Of a DNA stretch of 64,000 nucleotides, positions 10,678-21,500 are shown in pieces. The notes beneath the pieces were generated by a model that searched no databases, was not told where the DNA came from, and saw only the letters and a list, made by a program, of their open reading frames with translations. Numbering within the stretch: the first letter of the stretch is position 1; every line of letters starts with the position of its first letter. Position numbers and translations under genes: made by a program. Origin of the DNA: Akkermansiaceae bacterium (GTDB taxonomy: Bacteria; Verrucomicrobiota; Verrucomicrobiia; Verrucomicrobiales; Akkermansiaceae). The stretch is taken from the NCBI GenBank assembly GCA_905181965.1, contig CAJIZY010000013.1:186001-250000 (forward strand), read 5' to 3'.

Positions 10678-12696
10678 TTATTTGTATTCGCGGACGCGAT
10701 AAAAGAGTCGACCGTGACCTCCATCAAGATCTGTGTCGGTGTATGAAAAAGTAATATCCTCGGCAATCTCTTCTTCGAGAATTTCGAGCCAGTTACTTAG
10801 ATCGGTGGAGTAATCAAGGCTATAGCGATAGCCGGGCTTAGAATTCCAAGTGACTGTCGCGCTGGGAGCTGAAGGCTCATACACAACGGAAGTAATAGCG
10901 AGTTCGGCAGCTGGAGCGACAGGAGAATCAACAACCTGCAGGAACTGAAGTGGAGAAAGAACCTCACCAGTAAAGCGAACCTCATCGAGGAAGAGACCGT
11001 AATCAGCATTGGTAAGTTTTCCAAAATCAATGGGGGCCGCCGGGTGGACATAACCGCTTGCGTCGCTATCTGTCAGAAGCTGTGACTGCGAAAGTTGATA
11101 ATCCAAGTAATAGCTAATCTCTTGGGTCTCTTCGTCAAAGGAAATAGCCACATGACGCCAGATTGGATTATCGTTGATCCCATCACCATCAAGAGACCAA
11201 TCCACTGCATCATCGTAACTCGCGGGCAAACCATCTCCGGAATCTGTATCAACCAATAATCTCCTATCGCCTGGCATGTTGGTCCAGCCTTGTTCACCTG
11301 TAACAAAGTTCACATTGTCTCCGTCTGGAGTGTCCCAACGCGCCCGCCCCCTTCCATAGCTTCCCATATTGCCATGATCAAAGTCGATTTGCCAGCGCTG
11401 TTCACCTGCTTCTTGACGGCGGGCAAACGCGTGCCAGTTGCCTGGTTCACCCTCAAGTTTCATGAAAAACTCTAGGGTAAAAGAAGAATTGAATGACACA
11501 TCATCGGTGACTCTCAGTTGAGAATTTGCGATACTCGCATCCATCGAAAAAGTGTTGGTCAACGACTGCCCAGAAAGAGGGTCATAGATAATCGCACCCG
11601 GGACATCGGTGGAATACCTGGGCTGTCCATTTTGAAATGTAGCTCCATGGAGATCTGAACTCGCATTCTCTGCTAAAAAGATATCCCCTCCCTCAACCGC
11701 ATCTTCTTCTTCCATTCTCCAGTAGCCGACTGAAGCTGCAACCTCAGGAAAGGGCACTCTAAGAAAATCAGACGGAGTTAAAATCGAGTTCGAAAGCCGA
11801 ACCTCGTCCATAAGGAGTCCATACTCGGCATTGGTAAGTTTCCCAAAAAGAAGGTCTGCAACTGGATGAGTATATCCATCACCCTCGGAATCACTGAGAA
11901 TTCTTGACTGGCTTAGGCTGTGGTCGAAATAAAAGCTTACTTCACCAGTATCTTCATCAAAAGTTAAAGCAACGTGATGCCAATCTTCGTCATCGTTAAC
12001 ACCATCTCCTTGAAGGGACACATCTAGCTCATTGGGGTTTAGGCTGGCCGTATCATAAATGTAGTCACTAACGTTACCCGTATTCTGTGGACCAACATCA
12101 GCCCCTAGCTCGTCTTTCGCTCCCGTATCTATAAAGACCTTGGGAGCATTTTGATTTCCCTGTGGCCCGACCACAAAATTAAAATTTTCATCTACATCGC
12201 GATCATCAACATCGTCTGGCTCCCCAGCAGGAGTATCCCAGCGACTCCGAATCCGCCCAAAGACATACCCTGGACCATGATCAAAATCAATCTGCCAACC
12301 AAGATCACGGGTTTCTCGACGAGTCATGATGCTCTGGTAACTAGGAGGAGCATCGATATACTTAACAAAAAACTCGACCGTGAAAGAGCTATCAAAAGAA
12401 GCATCTTGAATCACCGTGAACTGAGAACTGGCAGCCGTCGCGTCCAAAGAAAAATTATTGGGTAAAGTCGTATTAGTAATCGGATCAAAGATTTCCGAAG
12501 CTGGAATATCATCGGAGTAGAGAGGATTACCTCCAGCTACGATTGCATCGAAGGTGCCTTCATTAGCCGCGTTGATTGGTGATAAAACGCTTTCTCCCAT
12601 CGCCGCATCTGACTCGTCAAATCTCCAATGCCCAAGAGTGTCCCCGAGCAAAGATAGAGGTAATCCGAGAGCGGCTCTTACGATTAAAAGTCTCAT
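10678..12696 (-). CDS. Secreted protein with two LamG domains
   Basis: A 672-residue exported protein containing two tandem LamG jelly-roll domains, roughly residues 20-310 and 320-600. Each begins with a WRFDE/WRMEE block and ends with a LLMDEVRLSNSIL- or LFLDEVRFTGEVL-type motif, so it arose by internal duplication. There is no PEP-CTERM tail. The C-terminus is instead an approximately 75-residue beta module (YRYSLDYSTDLSNW to RLFYRVREYK) shared with three other secreted proteins in the window. It is transcribed divergently from the sulfatase at 12962; the 265-bp space between them should hold both promoters. Its single-LamG PEP-CTERM paralogue follows 20 bp downstream. Confidence 0.85.
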   Translation of the reverse strand: MRLLIVRAALGLPLSLLGDTLGHWRFDESDAAMGESVLSPINAANEGTFDAIVAGGNPLYSDDIPASEIFDPITNTTLPNNFSLDATAASSQFTVIQDASFDSSFTVEFFVKYIDAPPSYQSIMTRRETRDLGWQIDFDHGPGYVFGRIRSRWDTPAGEPDDVDDRDVDENFNFVVGPQGNQNAPKVFIDTGAKDELGADVGPQNTGNVSDYIYDTASLNPNELDVSLQGDGVNDDEDWHHVALTFDEDTGEVSFYFDHSLSQSRILSDSEGDGYTHPVADLLFGKLTNAEYGLLMDEVRLSNSILTPSDFLRVPFPEVAASVGYWRMEEEDAVEGGDIFLAENASSDLHGATFQNGQPRYSTDVPGAIIYDPLSGQSLTNTFSMDASIANSQLRVTDDVSFNSSFTLEFFMKLEGEPGNWHAFARRQEAGEQRWQIDFDHGNMGSYGRGRARWDTPDGDNVNFVTGEQGWTNMPGDRRLLVDTDSGDGLPASYDDAVDWSLDGDGINDNPIWRHVAISFDEETQEISYYLDYQLSQSQLLTDSDASGYVHPAAPIDFGKLTNADYGLFLDEVRFTGEVLSPLQFLQVVDSPVAPAAELAITSVVYEPSAPSATVTWNSKPGYRYSLDYSTDLSNWLEILEEEIAEDITFSYTDTDLDGGHGRLFYRVREYK

Positions 12697-12961
12697 GATC
12701 TGGTGAGTGAAATCGTCTCGTAGAAATAGACAAGTTCATTTTTCATTATCTGTTTTACCGGTTCCCATGGACCGTATCGACAACCTTCATCAAATCAAAA
12801 TCATTCAGATTCTAAGAGATTGACTATGAATCAGTTAGTGATTGTCCTGGGAAGAAATCACTAACAATACACCATAAAACTCACCTGTATTCCAACTGCG
12901 AGCCAGATAATGACAAAAAGCACCTAGTTTTACCGTATTTCTCTTTCTCCTCTCAGAACCC

Positions 12962-14494
12962 TTGATGCAACCACCATTCGCCCTAGCTCTTGCCTTAGCT
13001 CTATTGACTTCCTTTGCCTTCGCAAGAAAGAAGCCTAATATCGTATTAATCATGGTGGACGACATGGGCTGGTCCGACATCGGGCCCTATGGAGCCGAGA
13101 TCATTCAAACACCTAATCTTGATGAAATGGCCGCCAACGGCCTGCGTTTCCGGCAGTTCTACAATAATGCGAAATGCACCACCACCCGAGCCACCTTGCT
13201 CACCGGTCTCTACCCAAGACAAGGTGGGCGAGGGATTGAGCTCCTCAATGATCAAATGGTCACGCTGGGCGAGGCCATGAAACTCGCTGGCTACCAAACT
13301 GGCATCAGCGGGAAATGGCACAATGGAAGCCGCAAACCACATCGCCCCTTTGACCGCGGCTTCGACCTGTCGTATGGGCTTTGGGATGGAGCCTGCAATT
13401 TCTTCGACCCTACAATCCAAGATCCAAAATTCAAAGGCAGTCGCAAACGCGTCTTCGGAAAGAATGATGAGCTTATCACGAAATTTCCCGATGACTACTA
13501 TCTGACCGATGCCTTCACCGATCACGCCATCCAGATGATTAATAAATTTTCTACGAATGAAGCTCCATTTCTAGTCTACGTCCCCTACACCGCTCCTCAC
13601 TACCCACTGCATGCAAAGCCGAAAGATATTGCAAAATACAAAGGCCAATTTTCGAAAGGCTGGGACGAGCTGCAAAAACGCCGTCACCAAAAGACCCTTG
13701 AGCTCGGGCTCGTCAACCCCGACTGGAACCTCCCTCCCCGTGAACCGGAAGCTCAACCTTGGCACAAGGCCAAAAACAAAGACTGGCAAAATCTACGGAT
13801 GGAAGTTTACGCCGCAATGATCGACAACGTGGACCAAAATATCGGTCGGATCCTATCTGCCATAAAAAAGTCAGGCGAGGAAAACAACACACTAGTCCTC
13901 TTCTTATCCGACAATGGCAGCTGCGCGGAATCACCGGGCGGTGAAAATAATATCGCTCACGTTCCGGGTCCTAAGGAATACTACTCGCACGTTGGACCAA
14001 GCTGGGCCTACGCCCAAAACGCGCCCTTCCGCCGCTACAAAACTCGTATGCACGAAGGCGGAATCGCCACCCCTCTTATTGCCTATTGGCCTGGGATCAT
14101 CCCAAAAAACTCCCTCACAAATCAAGTCGGACACATCATCGATTTCTTGCCGACTTTTCTCGAAATAGGCAATGGCAGCTACCCTTCTAAATACCAAGGT
14201 CATTCGATCCTACCCACCGAAGGTATTAGTCTGCTCAGCGTCCTTAAATCGCCATCTAAAACCATCACCCGAAAAGAACCACTTTATTGGTTTTATTCAG
14301 GTAATCGTGCCATCAGAGCTGGTGATTGGAAGCTCGTCTGGGACCAGAAAGTAAAAAAATGGGAACTCTATAACCTCACTAATGACCGCACGGAAATGCA
14401 TGACCTCGCTGAAAAAAAACCTGTGCTTGTTAAGCGGCTACGGACCCAATGGGAGAAATGGGCCCAAAAAACGGACGTAAATTACAAAAAATAA
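12962..14494 (+). CDS. Secreted arylsulfatase-type sulfatase (S1 family)
   Basis: A 510-residue S1 sulfatase with a signal peptide (FALALALALLTSFAFA). Conserved blocks are PNIVLIMVDDMGWSDIGP, the catalytic NAKCTTTRATLLTGLYPRQ (C-x-T-x-R variant; the Cys is the formylglycine precursor), ISGKWHN and FLSDNGSCAESPGG. It resembles the sulfatase at 3956 in the middle and C-terminal parts (SWAYAQNAPFRRYKTRMHEGG), so the two are probably the same subfamily. The last codons and the 3' flank (14447-14512) recur in degraded form at 19115. A DUF1080 gene follows after 105 bp. Confidence 0.92.
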   Translation: MMQPPFALALALALLTSFAFARKKPNIVLIMVDDMGWSDIGPYGAEIIQTPNLDEMAANGLRFRQFYNNAKCTTTRATLLTGLYPRQGGRGIELLNDQMVTLGEAMKLAGYQTGISGKWHNGSRKPHRPFDRGFDLSYGLWDGACNFFDPTIQDPKFKGSRKRVFGKNDELITKFPDDYYLTDAFTDHAIQMINKFSTNEAPFLVYVPYTAPHYPLHAKPKDIAKYKGQFSKGWDELQKRRHQKTLELGLVNPDWNLPPREPEAQPWHKAKNKDWQNLRMEVYAAMIDNVDQNIGRILSAIKKSGEENNTLVLFLSDNGSCAESPGGENNIAHVPGPKEYYSHVGPSWAYAQNAPFRRYKTRMHEGGIATPLIAYWPGIIPKNSLTNQVGHIIDFLPTFLEIGNGSYPSKYQGHSILPTEGISLLSVLKSPSKTITRKEPLYWFYSGNRAIRAGDWKLVWDQKVKKWELYNLTNDRTEMHDLAEKKPVLVKRLRTQWEKWAQKTDVNYKK

Positions 14495-14599
14495 TCCTCC
14501 TCAATGATCTCGTTAACAGCACTCAAAAGCAGACCATCCAATGAAGTACAAGTGCAGATAATGAAATCTCTCACCCATAATTCAGCTTCCTCTTAAACT

Positions 14600-15262
14600 A
14601 TGAAATTCATGACTGCCATTCTCGCTTTCGCTCTTATCGCAAATTTATTGTCGGCCGAGAATACTATAAGTTTGCAGAAACCTGATGCGGAAGGCTGGAT
14701 CAATTTATTCAACGGCAAAGATCTGACAGGGTGGAATGGAGACCCGAAAGTTTGGAGAGTGAAAGACGGTTATATTTCAGGCGAGATCAATAAACTGGCC
14801 GGCGGGAACACCTTCCTCATTTTTAAAGAGCCTTTTTCTAATTTTGCCCTAGAACTTGAAGTTCTTCTCGTCGGGAGAAAGGGTAACAGTGGAATTCAAT
14901 ACCGATCCAAGCATTCAGAGCGTGGTGCCAACAAATGGGTAGTGAAAGGCTACCAAGCAGATTTCGCGAATGGCTGTTGGGGAAAGCTCTACGAAGAAGG
15001 AGGGCGCGGAGCGTTGGCCTGGAAATACAAAGACAAGGCTCCTGAAATAAAAGCGAATGATGGCTGGAACCACTATCGCATCACAGCCAATGGTTCGAGG
15101 CTAAAGCAGGAGCTCAACGGAACTGTAACAATTGAATTCGATGACAAAGATTTAACCCAAGCGGCGAAGCGAGGAGTCATCGCGTTACAATACCACTCCC
15201 CCGGGGGATTTGAAGTTCGCTTCCGGAATATTAAAATCAAACTACTTGGCAACTATCATTAG
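14600..15262 (+). CDS. Secreted DUF1080 (3-keto-disaccharide hydrolase-type) protein
   Basis: A 220-residue protein with a signal peptide (TAILAFALIANLLSA) and one DUF1080 beta-sandwich: EGWINLFNGKDLTGWNGDPKVW at the N-terminus, then VGRKGNSGIQYRS and the closing FEVRFRNIKIKLL. DUF1080 proteins are concanavalin-like and some have been assigned as 3-keto-glycoside hydrolases. They are highly abundant in Verrucomicrobiota and Planctomycetes. It follows a sulfatase on the same strand, fitting a role in extracellular glycan breakdown, but the substrate is unknown. Confidence 0.87.
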   Translation: MKFMTAILAFALIANLLSAENTISLQKPDAEGWINLFNGKDLTGWNGDPKVWRVKDGYISGEINKLAGGNTFLIFKEPFSNFALELEVLLVGRKGNSGIQYRSKHSERGANKWVVKGYQADFANGCWGKLYEEGGRGALAWKYKDKAPEIKANDGWNHYRITANGSRLKQELNGTVTIEFDDKDLTQAAKRGVIALQYHSPGGFEVRFRNIKIKLLGNYH

Positions 15263-15472
15263 TGTTAATGAAGAACTTAAAGATTTGAGAGGGATCTTGA
15301 TTTCATCCCTGATGGGTTTCTCAAAACAGGACTGGTTTTAATTCCCTCAATCTTGGCCTCTACTAGGTGAGCTTTTTCGGCGCCTCCGCCTCCTCATTTA
15401 TCCGTATCGATCATGCCAAATTTTGACGATCTTGGCCTTTTAAATAACAACCGCTAGACTTGGGAAATTGAA

Positions 15473-18400
15473 ATGACTGAACATATAAACGCTTTGACAT
15501 TATCACAGCGCAGCCGGAGCTGGGTTCTGAAAATATGGATCAGTGCCGTGATCATATCAGCAATCCCCACAACCAAAGCGACAAACTGGCAAGCAAATAT
15601 CAAACCCGGGTCGGACATTGTCATGAATGACCTACGCTGGCCCGTTTGGGACGCCGGCACCTATTATTGTTTTTGGTATATGAGCTTTTACCCAAAATTT
15701 TCATCCTTATATGGGGGAGTCGCAGTTCACGGGCCAAAACAATTGCCTGGGATGTTCACCTCCTACTGGTGTGTGACCGAGACGATCTACGAAGGGCCTG
15801 AGTTCTACGGCAAAGGCTTTGGAGCAGAAGGTAGCAAGGGGGGAGCAAACGGCGCCCCTGCCTTTCAGCGCCCAAACTCATGGTATCGAATGGTCATGCG
15901 TACTTTCCCCCCAACCAAAGAGGCCGATAAAAAAACCCTTGTTGGATGGTGGATAAAAGATGTTGAGAAGAATCGGTGGCACACTCATAGTATTTTGAGC
16001 ATTCCGGAGGCGGTCACAGGATTTCAAGCGAACAGCGGCTTTGTAGAAGCCTTAGCACCAGAATCAACTCCGAGGGCTTTTGAGCGTCGACTCGGCTACT
16101 GCCGTCTTAACGGCAAATGGTATGACTCCCCGCTTAGTGCCAACGATGAAAGGAAGTTCAAACTAATCAATGACAGTACAGTGGTCCGGTTCAATCGCAC
16201 AGGTCCCGATGGTGGTGCTAAAAAAGAACAAACTTTTTTTCCCACTAAGCAATCTCCGGCACCGGCCTTAGATAAACTATTGATCGATCAAGCAACGGCC
16301 TATCGCTTTGGAAACCAAGTCACAGTGGAGTGGAGAATCCCAAGAGGCGATTAATATCTGGTAAGCTTGAGGTTTTCGATAATCGCGCTCAGAGGGACGA
16401 GCGCTTGCCACTTGGGAAGATGCCGCTCCGCATATTCTCAAAAAGAGGCTAGATACCAAATCCCCCGCGAAATCTGTGAAATTAACGGTGACCGATATCT
16501 TCGATCAGCAAACCACAAAGATCATTCCAGTCAACGAAACCACGATTCCCTGGACGGCCAAAATTGAGACCAAGACTAGGGCTGGCCTCGAGTATCAATA
16601 CTACGAAAACCATACAAAAAACGATTGGAAGACGTTACCCGATTTCTCAATCCAGAAACCAGTTAAGGTAGGCCATCTTAAGACCCTCGACGATACCATT
16701 AAGGAGGACCGCGACACGGAATATGCAATTCGCTTTAAAGGGTATCTTCGTGTCCCATCTGATGGCTTATACACGCTTTCTATAGGCACGAGCGACGGTA
16801 ATCGCCTATTTCTAGATGGCACTCTCATCGCTGAAAATAATGGGATTCATAGCACCTCCCCAAAACTCCACTCCCTAAAATTACGACAAGGCCTTCGCCC
16901 TTTCGAATTAGAATATTTTAAGGGGCGGGACTCTGGTAATAGCAAACAATCGACCACCGCTAAAATTGCAGCTTCTTGGGAAGGCCCTGGATTTGAGATG
17001 CGCAAGCTGACAACACAAGATTTCAGGTGCGAAGAACGTCCAAATAGTCCCGCCGTATTTCTCAAGCTCCAGAATCCATCTTCACCCGAGAAAGTGAAAG
17101 ATAATCTCGTAAAATTACAGATAGAAATTGAGAGCCGGGGACAATCAGCCCAAAAACTCCAGCTCTTTGCGGGGAAAGTCTTGCTTAAAACCAAACTTGC
17201 CGCGGATTTCGATGAAGAAGGCCACTCCGAAATCAACATCTTGCTTCCCGAAGGCCAGAATCAGCTTTGGGCACGCCTTTGGTTTGACGAAGGGAATTCT
17301 ATCGATTCTCTTAATGAATTAAGTGTGAGCGCACGAAACCGGATTAGCGAACCTTGGGACTTCAATCGTATGCTTAAAGGTGACTTCCCTCTCGCAGTCC
17401 GAGGAGACGTGAACTCCGTTGCTTTCCGCGGAGAGGGCTACGGATTTGTGCATCAGACCATTACCGGCGACTTTACTCTGACGGGGCGTATTGCCTCAAT
17501 GCCCCTGACCTCCAAAGAAAATGGATTGTGGACATCCAACTGGCTAGGGCTCTCGGTCCTAGCCAAGCACCCCAACCCCAAAGTTCGGCTCACTGACAAA
17601 GGCCCCTACAATTCCGAGATTAGCCTTTTCTTGACCGCTGAAGGAAAAATGAAGGGGGGCAAAGACTTTCCCGATCTCGCTGGAACTAATAAGAGTATTG
17701 CCTCGTTTGAAGGAGAACATCGCTGGCTCAGACTGGTTCGGCGAGGTAGGAGATACCAATCCTTCACCTCTGCAGATGGCAATCATTGGCACCTCGCAGA
17801 TGAACGATTTTCCAGCAAGGCCTCCAAGGAAGTCTATGCGGGAGTCTGTTTCCGATCGGGCCCAAACAAGAGCCGCAGCCTCTTCGAAGGATACGTTGAT
17901 CATCTGAAAATTGAAGCTAATGCCTCTCCTGAGAAGCGTGAAAAAACCAATAAAGAAGACCTCAATCTTAAGAACCGCATCACCGCTCTTGTTCAGGCAA
18001 GCGATCGACCAGAAATACTGTATGCCCGAACCGTGGGTCAAGGGATCGTCAAATCTAGTGATCATGGCGAGACGTGGAATTCTGCCAATAGGAATCTGAC
18101 TCCAGTCGAGACCCTAACAGTCAGATCGGTAGCTGTGGATCCTGAGGACTCCGCTATCGTCTTGCGGGGCTGTGGCAAGGTCGTAAACGGCCAGCAACAG
18201 AGCGGTCTCTGGCGAAGCAATGATGGAGGTGATTCGTGGAAACTGGTGACAAGGAAAATTGACTTTAATGGACAAGGTCCGACCTCAATGTTTGGTGAAG
18301 TCATCCAATTTTTCCCGCTCGACCCTCAGCTAGTAGTGGCCGGCGGGGAAAGTAAGGGGCTCTTTATTAGCCAGAATGCTGGAAAGACTTGGTCCTATGT

Positions 18401-19067
18401 CGGTCTCGCGGGAGAACGCATTACCTGTATGGCCTTTTGTCCTTCTCCCGACAAAAATACAAAAGCCCCAATTTTAGTGGTCGGAACCTGCGCCGACAGC
18501 GAGTTCCAAACCCTCCAGCTAGGAACCCCCTTCACCCCACTTGAAAATCCGGGCAAAATCTATTCAATCAACCTCTCTCAAAGTGAAAAGCCCCACAAAA
18601 TAAATCAGATCTGTGAGCTGAAAAATTTTGGGTTCACTAACATGGTTTTTGATACCGAGAGAAACTTCATGAACTTTGCCACGACCCGAGGGGTCTTTTA
18701 CACTTGGGCTCATGGCGGTCGATATGCAAAACGAGAAGTAGGCAGCGCTCGTGATCGCCTCTTCATGGCACTCGGCACTCGGCCATTCGATTCGTGGAGT
18801 TTATTGACATGCAGCGCACCTTTTTCCGGAGGATCCGAAAGTCCAGTTTACTTTACGAGCACGCGAAGTCGTAACTGGAGCAAACTATCACAACACTCAC
18901 TCATCGAGAGCGGGGAATCGGCACTTGCATTAAATGCCGGTATTTCCTGCCTACTCCCTGACCGGAATAAAGAAGACACCCTTTATCTCTGTAATCGGCA
19001 CGGTGTTTTTAAGACTATCAACAAAGGCAAAACCTACAAACTCGTCTTAAAGACGAAGCCGAACTAA
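15473..19067 (+). CDS. Large secreted DUF3472-PA14-propeller protein, frame-broken
   Basis: Domains in order: an N-terminal membrane or signal segment (WVLKIWISAVIISAIPTT), a DUF3472-like domain (WPVWDAGTYYCFWYMSFYP; GPEFYGKGFGAEGSKGG), a PA14-like sugar-binding domain (LEYQYYENHTKNDW; FKGYLRVPSDGLYTLSIG; DGNRLFLDGTLIAENNG), a concanavalin-like domain (RIASMPLTSKENGLWTSNWLG) and a sialidase/VPS10-type beta-propeller with Asp-box-like repeats (GIVKSSDHGETW, GLWRSNDGGDSW, GLFISQNAGKTW, GVFKTINKGKTY). The frame changes near 16348 and near 16420, one base missing at each. Between them LEVFDNRAQRDERLPLGK links the two parts. I call it one gene. It may bind or inspect surface glycans; no catalytic residues are assigned. 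Confidence 0.72.
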
Positions 19068-19114
19068 AGCCATAATCTCACCCTCGACTGACACTGGAAA
19101 CTTCCAGCAGGCGC

Positions 19115-19180
19115 CAATGGGAGAAATGGGCGTAAAAAACAGACTGAAATCACGAAAACTAATCCTCCTCAATTATCTCT
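19115..19180 (+). pseudogene. Degraded duplicate of the 3' end of the 12962-14494 sulfatase
   Basis: An ungapped match to 14447-14512, about 84 percent identical by eye over 66 bp. It spans the last sulfatase codons (reading QWEKWA), the stop region and about 18 bp of 3' flank. In-frame stops interrupt it. It suggests an old tandem duplication whose second copy was lost, or a recombination scar; the two copies flank the DUF1080 and DUF3472 genes. Confidence 0.6.
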
Positions 19181-19410
19181 TACATGAGGAATTTTTGCCG
19201 ATGCCATCAGTCTTGAAGTATTCTTTGAATGCAGTTTCTGCAATTACTCTTAAGTGTCTCTTAAGATCTCCCATGTTTTCAGCGATATCGTTGGAAGTTT
19301 TTTATATTACGATAGCTGATCTTTTAGGTTCAGAAGTTTAAGGCTTCCGTTAGAGGAATCATAATGGAGTTTGGATTAAAAAGTACGCGTCGCGACGATA
19401 AGCGGATATA

Positions 19411-19443
19411 AAAAACCCACCCCAGAAAACCGGGATGGGTTTA
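19411..19443 (-). terminator. Rho-independent terminator of the outer-membrane-like protein gene
   Basis: Read on the minus strand, AACCCATCCC pairs with GGGGTGGGTT across an 8-nt loop and is followed by a T-rich tract. It lies about 30 bp downstream of the stop codon of the minus-strand gene at 19472. Confidence 0.8.
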
Positions 19444-19471
19444 GTTATATTAAATAAAGAAAAAAATTTCT

Positions 19472-20101
19472 TTAGAAGCGGATGCCAATACCAATCGAGG
19501 TCGTGTCGTCTTTTTCAACGAGAGTATCACCTGAAACTTGCCATTCATAAGCGGCCCACAAGTTCATCGAGTCGCTAAGTGGGTAAATTCCCACCAAGTG
19601 CATCGTTGCAAAGTCATCGTTGACCTCGCTATCAAGAACGAAGTTATGATCATAGGTAAGATTAATCCCAATTCCTGCGATTTCAGTACCGATCTGGATC
19701 TCACCGACGATGGCATTTGAAGCAACAGATCCACCAACGGACTGAGTGCCATAACCTATGCCTGCCTTAGTAGTAAATCCGTCGATAAGATCATATGATC
19801 TCCTAAGGATAGCAGTGGCTTCGTTAAAATCCCCGCTGTCATAATCCTGGTAGAGGAAGAAAATTTCGGTATCCTCTGCGATGTCTAACCTTAATCCTAA
19901 GGTGTAACCGTCAGCGTCAGCTTCAGACCCATCCGAAGCTGAGAATGTGCCCGAGGAATAACCGATGCCATAAAGGCCACTGAGGCCATCGCAGCAAGAT
20001 GCAGTCTCGGCAGGAGCCTCAACTTCATGATGTTTGGCTGCCACGGGCAGAATCAGAGCTCCAAGAGCCGCAATAATTGTTGTTTTTTTATTCAGTGCCA
20101 T
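19472..20101 (-). CDS. Outer-membrane-like beta-barrel protein
   Basis: About 209 residues from the preferred start MALNKKTTIIAALGALILP, which gives a good signal peptide; an in-frame upstream Met would add only ten polar residues. The mature part alternates polar and hydrophobic residues in amphipathic strands (GYTLGLRLDIAEDTEIFFLYQ; AGIGINLTYDHNF; NLWAAYEWQVSGDTL) and ends in IGIGIRF with a terminal Phe, typical of outer-membrane barrels recognised by BamA. A Cys pair (ASCCDG) follows the signal. I do not recognise a specific family; a small porin or OmpW/OmpA-barrel-like protein is the best guess. A strong terminator follows, and it is probably monocistronic. Confidence 0.75.
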   Translation of the reverse strand: MALNKKTTIIAALGALILPVAAKHHEVEAPAETASCCDGLSGLYGIGYSSGTFSASDGSEADADGYTLGLRLDIAEDTEIFFLYQDYDSGDFNEATAILRRSYDLIDGFTTKAGIGYGTQSVGGSVASNAIVGEIQIGTEIAGIGINLTYDHNFVLDSEVNDDFATMHLVGIYPLSDSMNLWAAYEWQVSGDTLVEKDDTTSIGIGIRF

Positions 20102-20403
20102 GTCGTTGTTTTTGTTTTTTGCAACTTCCAAAAGTTGCGTAGGCAGGAATTCAAGACTTCGCTTTTATAAAAATCAACTAAAATATTAGAAATATTTAAA
20201 TATCAATAATTCTCAATTAAGTAAGCTTGAAGCTAGCAGATAAAGGAGATTTTATAATATTACTTAACCCTCGAGCAGGTCAGCCCGACAGACAGGATGA
20301 ATCTTTATCCCGAGACTCTTTTTCTTTTACCCAGAGGAGCAACTTAGGTTGAGGGCACTGCTACCCGCCTTACTCAGACAACCATGTTCAATGAAGCGTT
20401 GAT

Positions 20404-21111
20404 CTAGCGTCGACGCCTCATCAAACAAAGTCCGGCTAAACCAATCAGAAAAGCGGAACTAGGTTCAGGAACTGCCGAAGTCACTTCAAGAGTGAGGTTG
20501 TCAAACCGAGCAAAGCCGTTGTTATCGCTTCCCTCTCCAGTTGCACCTTTGAAATACAGAAAGAGCCTTTTGCCCGCATCTCCACTTGTAGCGGTATAAA
20601 AGGCATCATGGTCAACTGTCTGATAGGTGTTATTAGCTGTGCTTAGTTCTGAAAAATCCGAAACTAATTCAGTCACAGCTCCTGTGAAGGTATCATCATC
20701 GGTAGTGAAGAGGGTGACTTCGACCCTATCCAGATTATCATTCCAGTTGAAAGCATCTCGCCACTCATATTGAACGTCGAAGGTATCTCCGGCTGAGATA
20801 ATATAACCATTTAAACCCAGCTCGGAGCCAAAGACACGGTCACCAGTGAGAGATAGGACAGCGTTTCGGGTTCCGTCGGGAGAAGCTAGATTCGTTCGAG
20901 TTGCTTGCATTGTCGGGGCTCCACCACTATTTAACCAATCTGGAGTAGATTCGAAATTGTCATCCGTGGTGTCACCGTCGGTACTTCCTGCATTAAAGTT
21001 TCCGTTGAGAATATCACCTCCAATGATAACCGACGCTTGCCCAGCGACAATTGAGAGCGTGAATGCAAGTGCGCAAATAGGCTTGCGGATCTCTGAAACC
21101 CGAATTTTCAT
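20404..21111 (-). CDS. PEP-CTERM secreted protein
   Basis: A 235-residue protein with a signal peptide (PICALAFTLSIVAGQASV) and one beta-sandwich-like domain (GGDILNGNFNAGSTDGD; RLFLYFKGATGEGSDNNGF; ARFDNLTLEV) resembling carbohydrate-binding-like modules. It ends in the PEP-CTERM signal VPEPSS, a hydrophobic helix and RRRR. It should be exported, anchored briefly and processed by an exosortase. No enzymatic motif is visible. It is the second PEP-CTERM substrate in the window. Confidence 0.85.
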   Translation of the reverse strand: MKIRVSEIRKPICALAFTLSIVAGQASVIIGGDILNGNFNAGSTDGDTTDDNFESTPDWLNSGGAPTMQATRTNLASPDGTRNAVLSLTGDRVFGSELGLNGYIISAGDTFDVQYEWRDAFNWNDNLDRVEVTLFTTDDDTFTGAVTELVSDFSELSTANNTYQTVDHDAFYTATSGDAGKRLFLYFKGATGEGSDNNGFARFDNLTLEVTSAVPEPSSAFLIGLAGLCLMRRRR

Positions 21112-21500
21112 GCCAGGGTGATACTAATTTTTTAGAATTTATCAATATCTAAAATAGATCCTGACCGTTTCCTTTGGTGTGCTTTATTTTTAGGCCTGAC
21201 TTGTCCGCGTGTATTCATGCCTGTGTATCAGGTGACTGCCAGCTTTTGATCCTCGTATCTATGCCTAGCTACCAGCGCGCTAAAATCTGGCACTCTGAAA
21301 GCGCACCATACTTCCCCAGATACTGTTCCTCTTAGGGAAAGATTCACCTTCTTCCTTTCACCCTCAAAGCACTCTGCTTAGCTCATCCGGCTGAGTTAAT
21401 TGCCACAACTCCCTCCCTCAAGGCCACGCAGTAGGCACTTTTGACAAATCACTCCCCCTCGACACGGATGCATCGAGAGGGGTGACACCAATCATTCTCC
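21112..21500. other. Intergenic region without a recognisable gene
   Basis: A 389-bp gap between the flotillin gene end and the start of the PEP-CTERM gene. The right flank of 21112 should hold the promoter of the PEP-CTERM gene, which reads leftward. A GC-rich imperfect inverted repeat near 21450-21482 could be the 3' stem-loop of the flotillin transcript but lacks a T tract. Nothing else is supported. Confidence 0.4.

Larger units (their letters stand above)
19068..19471. other. Intergenic region with a degraded sulfatase tail and a minus-strand terminator
   Basis: This 404-bp gap holds a degraded copy of the 3' end of the sulfatase gene at 12962 (listed separately) and the terminator of the downstream minus-strand gene. 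The rest is AT-rich, and I see no credible gene in it. A 74-codon frame at 19117-19341 starts inside the relic and matches no family. Confidence 0.6.

Noticed and set aside
19117-19341. A 74-codon frame downstream of the propeller protein.
   Set aside because: It begins within the degraded sulfatase tail and has no family or clear start; treated as spurious.
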